Part shown: in pieces, positions 57,620 through 64,000 of the stretch
Layout of the letters: each line of letters begins with the position of its first letter
How positions within the stretch are numbered: position 1 is the first letter of the stretch
NCBI GenBank assembly: GCA_016584305.1
Contig: JACEEZ010018838.1
Coordinates: forward strand, 60,984 to 124,983
Length of the DNA: 64,000 nucleotides
Direction: 5' to 3'
Source of the DNA: Chionoecetes opilio
Lineage: Eukaryota > Arthropoda > Malacostraca > Decapoda > Majidae
Notes under the pieces: model-generated
What the model saw: only the letters and a program-made list of their open reading frames with translations
What the model was told of the DNA's origin: nothing
The model's database searches: none
Translations under genes and position numbers: made by a program

Positions 57620-58110
57620 AATTTTGGAAGTTTCAAGGGCCGGGGGGGGAAACCGGGGAGCCAAGTTTTTTTTTTTTTTTCCTTTTTTTTTTTTTTTGCG
57701 CAATATACGCAACAGCCAGCTTTGGATTGAAACTGAAACAGAGACAGTAAGAGGGCAGAAAAAGGGTTTTGCTGTCAGTGCTCACAGAAAAATGGGGTTT
57801 TTTCCCGGGGGGGGGAAAAAAAAGAGGGGGGTTTAGAGGAGGAGAAGTTGTGTTCAAGCAAAGCAAGTTCAGAAGAGCAGTAAACATGAAAAAAAAACGG
57901 TAAAAGGGAACCCAAGAAAAAGTAACTTTGGCGGCGGTGATTTTAAGATTGAAAGCCCAGTCAGTCAAGGAGAGGAGTTGATGAGAAAAAAATTTTTTTT
58001 GACTAAACCCGTTTGGGAGTGTATGAAGGGGAAATCCCCCCAAACATTTGAGACATACTCCTAAAATTGGAGAAATGTCTCATATTTCCATACATATAGA
58101 AGTCCCCAGA
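57620..58110 (-). pseudogene. Second Jockey-like LINE fragment
   Basis: Its sequence TCAGAAGAGCAGTAAACATG then GAGTTGATGAGA and CATTTGAGACATACTCC parallels 55,040-55,250 of the longer copy. On the minus strand it covers the late RT region and a different end containing a T/A homopolymer pair (57,666-57,699). Confidence 0.55.
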
Positions 58111-58229
58111 ATGAAAAAATGTTTGAACTGCAAATTTTACAGGTTTTGGGGGTTTGGGTTTTGGGGAAAACCCATTTCCGCGGCTACGCGAACCGTCCAG
58201 AGGAACCTGCTTGCCCACCGGGATTGGTC

Positions 58230-59375
58230 TCCCTTTTTGAAAAAAAAAAAAAAAAAAATTGATGGCCCAAACATAAAACCCCTGTACTCGGGGGGAACTG
58301 AGAGTGCTGAAAAGTATGGGAAAAGGGTGTATCCGCTTATTTCCGTTCCCTTAACGGGAAAGGGGGAAGGGTGGGGGTCCTTGCCCTCACCTTTTTCAAC
58401 ATTTTTTTTAGGTGGGGTTTTGGGAAAATTTGGAAAGACCCAAGTGATTGTGGGAAATCCCCGGCAAAAATATGATCTTTGATTTTGGTTTATCCTGATG
58501 TGCAGAATCTTTGCCGGGGCCTGGGGGGTCCTTGGTGTTTGGTCCTCGGGGGCCGCTGCACGAGGGGGGCAAAAGCCTTTTGGCCCTGAGGTTTCCTGAC
58601 CCCAAGGGACCAAGGTCCAGGTTTTTGGGAGGCTTACTAAATAAAAAATTTTACATTCCCGGTTAAATGCGGGGGAAAGCGAGGACATTGAGACTTGAAA
58701 ATTTTTAATACTTTGGGTAGCCCCCAATCCATAATAAATGGCGGGCCCCGGGCCCAAAAAGGGTCTTAGGGGCGGTTGGGAAAAACCCCAGGGTTTTTAA
58801 AGGGATTCGCTCAGCATAAGTTTTTGGGCTTTGGTCGGCCCTTTGGGAGGAAAAACAAAGATCCGGATCTTAAATTTCGGTGTATCCCGTTTTAACCTAT
58901 GGTTGTGAGAAAAATGGAAAACTAAATAGCGATTTAAAAGCAGCAAAATCAAATCCCTTGGGGGTAATAAGGGTCTTCACAAAATCATGGGGTATCGCTG
59001 GGATGATTAGGTGTAAAATAAAGCGTTTTGCCCGTGGGGACTGAACCCGAGGCCTATTACCTGCATGGGTCCGTAAGCCCCCCAATTTTGGGGTTTTATA
59101 TGGGCATAAAACACGCAAACCCCTGAAACCGACCCTTTCCTTGGGGTTTTTATTGTAGGAGCAATCCGGCGTGGAGGGGGCCCAAAGGGTGCGAAAAACA
59201 AGGCTCGGGCTGGAGAAAGTTGATGTTTCCTGTCGAGGGGGTTTGCTTTGTAGGGAAAGGGAGCCGCTTTTGGGACCCCGCGCATGGTTCCCCCCGTGGG
59301 GGGGGCGTCATGGGGTTTTGGCGAGTCGACCCCGCCCCCGGGTTTTCCCACCAATGATTATTGAAACAATCTACC
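58230..59375 (+). pseudogene. RTE-like LINE, degraded copy
   Basis: Collinear with the copy at 36,250-37,257. Shared strings include GTGTATCCG, CTTGCCC, GACCAAGGTCCAGG (58,608-58,621), GCGAGGACATTGAGA (58,679), AAAGATCCGGATCTT (58,856) and ATCGCTGGGATGATTA (58,994). Between them many bases have become copies of their neighbours. Only short pieces of protein can be read. The 3' end near 59,350 retains ATGATTATTGAAACAAT where the clean copy has an ATTG repeat. The function was that of a LINE RT; no intact motif remains. Confidence 0.75.
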
Positions 59376-60435
59376 CCTTTTTCTCAAGCTGCCTATGGTC
59401 CCCATCTTAACCCCTTTGAAAGGGTAGATGCCGGATTTTAAAGTTTGATTTCGGGGTCACGGGCGGGTGACTTGGATACCCCCAAAAAAGGCAGCAGCCC
59501 AGATGAAACAAGGAAAGAGGGGGTTTTTTTTTAAAAAGGTGAGAAAATTGATTTTATAAAGGGAATTCTCCCATCTTCATTCAGTTTTTGCCCTAAACCC
59601 TGTTGTGTCCATTACTTAAGTAAAATATATTGAAAATTTTTGAGGGGCATACTGATAAAATTTTTGGTTCATAATTTAGGAAAATAGGTGCAATAAAAAG
59701 CTTTAAGAAAACCCTTAAACCCCTTTTTTTTTTTTTGAGAAACAGTATTTTTTTTCCCCTGACTTAGTTTATTAAAATTTGTCCCTTAAAAATAAATTAA
59801 AAATGTATCTATTTTTTCCCAAAGGTTTTTTCGATGAGGCCCGGGCCCACGGGAGATACAGGGGCACCAACTTACCCCCCTCCCCAAAACAAAGTTTTGG
59901 GGGAAAAAAGGGCTTGAGATTTTTTTTTAAAGAGAACCCAAGGAACAAAACGGGGGGGGAAGAGGGCGCATAACGGGCCCCATGTTTTTTTTTCCCCCTT
60001 TTTCCCCAATCCCCCTTTGGGTTAATGTATTCGTTGGGGTACGACACGGCCAAAAAACCCCCAAAATCTCAGCGGGTGGAGAGATTTTTCTCAAAGGCGG
60101 TGGGAAACTTTAAAGCGGGCCAAAAAGATTTTACAAAAGGGTATTTTGCCCTCCAAAATTTTAAAAGAGTTTGGGTTGGGTTTTCATGAAGGGGAACAGA
60201 ACCTGCTCAAAAAGGGAAAACTTTTTCCCCCCGGGGGATTCGGGAATTTGGGGGCCCTGGGTTTAAAGGGGTTGATAAATAAAATGAAATAAAATTTTGG
60301 GAGCGTGTGAAATTATACTTATTATTCCCCCCAAAAATTTGAACTTAATTGATTTTTTTTTATGGTCCAAGCAGGGAATGTAAAATGTGAGTACAATAAA
60401 ATTGGGGCGTAAGGGGTTTAAGGGAATCGGGAGGG
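59376..60435. other. Low-quality-looking stretch, nothing recognised
   Basis: Homopolymer-rich sequence like the flanking zones. No gene or repeat recognised. Confidence 0.45.
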
Positions 60436-61110
60436 GAAGTAAGATATTTTAATTAATATATTATTGGGGGTATATTTTAAAATATAAAATTAATATTTTA
60501 ATATTATGTATATATAAATTAAAATTATATAAATAAAGTAAAATATTTTTATATAATTATATATTATATTTAATTATATATAAAATGTATATATATAATA
60601 TTAAAATTTATATATATAAAAGTAAAAAATTTTTAAAATTTTTTGGCCAAAAATAAATTGTTAAAAAATATAAAAATTTTACTACCACAAAGTGCTTTTA
60701 CCCAAACCTTTTTTAATATGTGCAGAGAAAATTTTCCCTAATTTGCTTTGCGGTTTGGGGGACTTGGGGTTTGCAGAACGTAAGTAGGGGGGTTTTTGCG
60801 GTTTTTGGGAGGGCTTGCGGATTTGGGGTTTGCGGATGGGTTTTTTCTTTTTACGGTGCCCACCTTGATAATATAGTATATATATACAATATATATAAAA
60901 ATATATAAAATAATATATATATATATTATATATATAAAAATATAAAATATTTTTATAAAAAAAAAACTATATATATATTTATATATAATATAAAATAAAA
61001 TTATTAAAATTATATATATATATATTTTATTATATATATATATATATTTTTAAAATATAAAAAATATATAAAAATATATATAAAATAAATTATATATAAA
61101 AAGAAAATTT
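60436..61110. repeat. AT-rich and TA repeat stretch
   Basis: TA, ATTA and AAAT repeats with a G/T-rich interruption at 60,740-60,865. Confidence 0.75.
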
Positions 61111-61114
61111 TTTT

Positions 61115-61590
61115 TTTCCGCAAAATTTGTTCTGTCGTGTGTCTGTATTTTCGTTATAAAAACTCGGGCTCAGAGGCCCAAAACCCCAAAATGCCACATA
61201 TTTGGGAATCCCATGCCCCAAACCGGAAAAAACATGGGCATGTTTCGAGGGGCGTGGACGATCCTGGTGGGGTGTGGCCGCAAAAACAACCTAAAAAAAG
61301 GCTGTGGCTGCAAAAACCGGGGCGAGATCGGACTTGACAAACTAGTTCCTTTAAATTTTTGGCCGTGATCGACGGGAGGATGGAAAAAATTTTTTGAGGG
61401 GCGTTTTCCGCCCCCGGAAAGGGGGTCGCTTTTTACGCTTATGCCACCCCAAAGGGATGGCCGTGGCAAGCAAAAACAACCTAAAAACAGCTGTAGCGGT
61501 TAAACCGTGCGAGATAGACTCCCTCCGCAGGAGCCCTCCGCATGAGCTAGGAGAAAGGTGCCCGGAGGGCTCCCTTTCTGCTAGTACTAT
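61115..61590 (-). repeat. Partial inverted copy of the 28.5/29.2-kb repeat head
   Basis: On the minus strand 61,500-61,590 reads CTAGCAGAAAGGGAGCCCTCCGG-like sequence followed by CTAGCTCATGCGGAGGGCT, related to the head at 29,182-29,235. Within it GCAAAAACAACCTAAAAA occurs twice (61,279 and 61,468), each followed by a GCTGT-GC-GT stretch, showing a local duplication of about 190 bases. Confidence 0.5.
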
Positions 61591-61618
61591 ATATATATAT
61601 ATATATTATGTTTATATA
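61587..61618. repeat. TA microsatellite
   Basis: Short TA run before the SINE. Confidence 0.85.
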
Positions 61619-61619
61619 T

Positions 61620-61935
61620 GGGGAGGCGGTAGCGGAGTGGTTAGCGTCTCCGACTGGCGTTCTCGCTGACCCGAGTTCGATCCCCGAAGAAAACCAAAAC
61701 CTTTCTGCACCGTCGAGTGGCCTAAGAACACCCACATGCCCTGCCCATCAACTCTACCTTCGACTGCGAGTGCATCGGAGGACACAGGGGGGCGGCATGA
61801 CCCTCTAATCACAGGCGTCACTATAAGAATCCTGCCTGCGCCACCACGGGCGAGGACCAACCATCAAAGCCCTCAAGTGAACCTCCAGAGCCTACCATCC
61901 GAGCCCTGGGTCACCACTGCCTACAGGCGCTATAG
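61620..61935 (+). mobile_element. tRNA-derived SINE, family 3
   Basis: The tRNA-like head has A-box TAGCGGAGTGG at 61,630-61,640 and B-box GAGTTCGATCC at 61,673-61,683, the spacing of an internal pol III promoter. The head does not fold into a complete tRNA by eye and is followed by an unrelated body of about 240 bases, ending in TGTAAAAATATATA, then TA repeat. This makes a SINE more likely than a tRNA gene. Confidence 0.7.
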
Positions 61936-61944
61936 GCACAAATG

Positions 61945-61988
61945 TAAAAATATATATAATATATATATATATATTATATAAGATAATT

Positions 61989-62036
<48 letters not shown>

Positions 62037-62078
62037 ATATAATATATAATATATATATAATATATATATATATTATAT

Positions 62079-62127
<49 letters not shown>

Positions 62128-62340
62128 TATAATATATAATATAATATAGTAGCTAATAATATATAATATATATATAATTAAATATATATATATATTATAT
62201 ATGATATATATATATAGTAATTATATATATCATATATAATATATATACATATACGATATATATATTATATATATATATATAATATATATATATAATATAT
62301 ATATAATATATATAATATAAAATATACGTATATATTAATT
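61945..62340. repeat. TA microsatellite
   Basis: About 400 bases of TA-rich repeat with interruptions. Confidence 0.9.
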
Positions 62341-62369
62341 TTTCTTATTTTTTTTATATGTATGTGGAT

Positions 62370-62440
62370 GTGTGTGTGCGTATATGTGTGTGTGTGGGGG
62401 TGTTAGGGTGTTTGTCTTTGTGTATTCATCTAGTTGTTTT
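62370..62440. repeat. GT-rich repeat
   Basis: Imperfect GT repeat following a short T-rich stretch. Confidence 0.7.
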
Positions 62441-62712
62441 CAAATAGTTGTTATTTACAGGGCCTGAGCTAAACTCGTATGGCCCCGTCTCCATATCTAC
62501 ATTCTATCATTCATCCTTACTGCTTAGTGTTGGCCAAAGTCATCATCCCGGGAGGCGGGTCACAAACCCCCGGCTAACACCCGGTACCCAATCACTGCTG
62601 GGTGGACAGGGTTTCGGGTTTTAAGAAGACCGCCCATCTTTCTTCGCACGGGGATTGAACCCGAGACTTCTTGGTTGTTAGCCGAGCGTGCCAACCTCTA
62701 CACAACGGAGTA
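62440..62712 (-). mobile_element. tRNA-derived SINE, family 1, with head
   Basis: Read on the minus strand it starts near 62,710 with a tRNA-Val-like head, GTGTAGAGGTTGGCACGCTC as A-box region and GGGTTCAATCCC as B-box, then AAAACCCGAAACCCTG and the same body as 10,830-11,015, ending CAACTAGATGAATACACAAA near 62,441. It is the more complete of the two copies and defines the 5' part of the family. Confidence 0.75.
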
Positions 62713-62769
62713 CCCCGTACTGGAGATACTCCACGAGTATGTGTAGATGGGTTGGGGGGTAAATGACCT

Positions 62770-62998
62770 CTTTTGTGCGTGTGTGTGCGTGTGTGTGTGT
62801 ATGTGTGTTTGTGTGTGTTTGTTTGTGCGCGTGTGTGTTTGTTTGTGCGCGTGTGTGTTTGTGTTTAGGCGTGTGGGTGTGTTTTTTTTAATGTGTGGAT
62901 GGGTTGGTGGGTAAATGGGTTTATTTGTATGTGTATATGTGTTTTTGCGTGTGTGTGTTTGTATTTGGGTGTTTGGGTGTGTTTGTGCTTGTGTGTAA
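62770..62998. repeat. GT-rich microsatellite
   Basis: TGTGTG with TGTTTG and TGTGCG variants, including a repeated TTGTTTGTGCGCGTGTGTG block (62,818 and 62,838). The frames rich in Thr and His on the minus strand are artefacts. Confidence 0.85.
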
Positions 62999-62999
62999 C

Positions 63000-63535
63000 T
63001 ATTCGCCTTCATTTCATATATATTATTATATCAAATCGTTATTGCTTACTATTTTTTTGTATTGGCCTGTTTCAGTATAACTTACAACACAATTTTGATT
63101 AAAAATGCATAGTTCCCTTAAATAGACATAAATGACAGCTCATAGTATTATAAATGCTTACTTGTAAGTTTTGACGAACACAAGAGATCAACTTAACAGT
63201 TCTGGACCTCGCACGATACAGAGAAAGAACTTGTGAGCTAAAGAATATATAATCATGATTATGAAATGTCCAGGGCGCATGCTCATTGAACGCTTCATTG
63301 AACCAGCTAAACGAACCAGCTAACGTTAAATTGAACGTGACCAGCCTTACCGTGTGACGTGATTGGCTTTACCGATACATAAGTCAGAACAGAAAATGGC
63401 AGTACAAATAATTGAATAGGAGCAACACAAAGACGGTGTTGTACATTCATCGAATCATTGTTTTCTTAAACATTTTCAGAGAATTTTAACCATTTCCACA
63501 TTTTTTAAGGAAAAGAAGAATTTTGCATGTAAGTG
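63000..63535. other. AT-rich non-coding stretch
   Basis: No gene recognised. Contains a short local repeat, GAACCAGCTAA / GAACCAGCTAAC, at 63,300-63,325. Confidence 0.4.
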
Positions 63536-63539
63536 TATA

Positions 63540-63540
<1 letters not shown>

Positions 63541-63625
<85 letters not shown>
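63541..63625. repeat. TA microsatellite
   Basis: Alternating TA run with one interruption. Confidence 0.9.
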
Positions 63626-63628
<3 letters not shown>

Positions 63629-63679
63629 CATTTCAGGGTGACAAAGACACTCGTCATTCTTGGGGTTGTTTATGCACAA

Positions 63680-63711
63680 CGTTTCGCCAAAAGACACTTG
63701 GCATCATCAGG
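63680..63711 (-). ncRNA. Hammerhead ribozyme-like core, copy 2
   Basis: On the minus strand: CTGATGA (complement of 63,704-63,710), one T, GCCAA, a 7-base loop, TTGGC, then GAAACG. This is the same layout as copy 1 at 23.4 kb, including the additional U, but with a different stem sequence that keeps the pairing. That covariation supports a conserved RNA structure. It lies beside a TA run and a palindrome, a setting that fits the terminal region of a Penelope-like element. Confidence 0.6.
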
Positions 63712-63757
63712 CTATAATAGTTTTAAAAATTAATATACTATACTGCTAAAAAGCGAA

Positions 63758-64000
63758 CATCTAAAATAATTTTTTTAAACAATAAAATAATCCTATATTA
63801 TCTAAAAAATAAAAATACAATTTATACTTAACGGACCTTGGTGTGTATGCTGTCTGAGTTGCTTTTGAGTATGCTATTCTTCATTCAGTCCTCTGCCAAC
63901 TCAGACAGCATACACACCAAGGTCTGTTAAGTATAAATTTTATTTTTATTTTTTAGATAATATAGGATTATTTTATTATTTAAAAAAATTCTTTTAGATG
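63758..64000. repeat. Palindrome reaching the window end, 104-bp arms
   Basis: 63,758-63,861 is an inverted copy of 63,897-64,000 with a 35-base spacer; GTGTATGCTGTCTGAGTTG pairs with CAACTCAGACAGCATACAC next to the spacer. The right arm reaches the last base, so the palindrome may continue beyond the window. Confidence 0.85.

Noticed and set aside
61620..61690. tRNA gene
   Set aside because: A- and B-boxes are present, but I could not fold a full cloverleaf, and a SINE-like body with an A/T-rich tail follows directly.
62640..62712. tRNA-Val gene on the minus strand
   Set aside because: The tRNA-like head is joined to a body that recurs at 10.8 kb, so it belongs to a SINE.

Overview
The window looks like gene-poor DNA from an arthropod, most likely a decapod crustacean. 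It has very dense TA, GA and CA microsatellites, scattered TTAGG/CCTAA-type pentamers, and layered remains of Jockey-, CR1- and RTE-like LINEs, Gypsy and Penelope retroelements, tRNA-derived SINEs and many inverted-repeat DNA transposons. I found no intact host gene, rRNA or functional tRNA. Assignments are by eye from the sequence and from memory of the families; no database search was possible.

Layout. 0-6.2 kb: non-coding DNA with a LINE 3' tail (67-165), a short hairpin (3.9 kb) and a dense array of GGTGCA/TGCACC palindromes (5.4-6.0 kb). 6.2-15.7 kb: tandem repeats, an LTR-like repeat (8.66-9.56 kb), Jockey-like LINE pieces, two adjacent SINEs, a duplicated block around an N (12.4-13.1 kb) and a HARBI1-like transposase fragment (14.4 kb). 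15.7-18.6 kb: a DNA transposon with about 310-bp terminal inverted repeats (element A) holding the N-terminal part of a large protein family. 18.6-22.2 kb: a fold-back element with about 825-bp arms, one arm carrying a Harbinger-like MITE whose empty site survives in the other arm. 22.4-27.6 kb: a pogo-like end, microsatellites, a hammerhead-like motif, LINE and gag remnants, and minisatellites. 28.4-31.8 kb: a duplicated repeat unit and a 1.45-kb palindrome. 32.6-37.45 kb: a DNA transposon with ATCGTGAC-type subterminal motifs, interrupted by LINEs including one with a 10-bp target duplication. 37.7-40.3 kb: element B, a second long-TIR transposon carrying the C-terminal part of the same family as element A, with a FEN1/XPG-like acidic motif series. 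40.5-50.05 kb: a decayed Gypsy element (gag, protease, RT, RNase H, integrase, probable env-like region, 3' LTR), itself hit by a Harbinger-like element. 50.05-51.15 kb: a Penelope-like RT fragment. 51.3-53.2 kb: a 520-bp fold-back and non-coding DNA. 53.2-61.5 kb: a zone of apparently poor sequence quality that still contains recognisable Jockey-like and RTE-like LINE copies. 61.6-64 kb: SINEs, microsatellites, a second hammerhead-like motif and a palindrome running to the window edge.

The most interesting signal is the pair A and B. Two separate long-TIR elements share the terminal string ATAGT and carry non-overlapping halves of one protein family whose C-terminal half has the acidic signature of a FEN1/XPG nuclease. 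This points to an autonomous nuclease-bearing transposon elsewhere in the genome. The closest described group I can name is the Academ superfamily, which carries an XPG-like nuclease; whether this is Academ or something new cannot be settled here. Nothing in the window appears to work together as a host operon or pathway; the ordering is a history of nested insertions.
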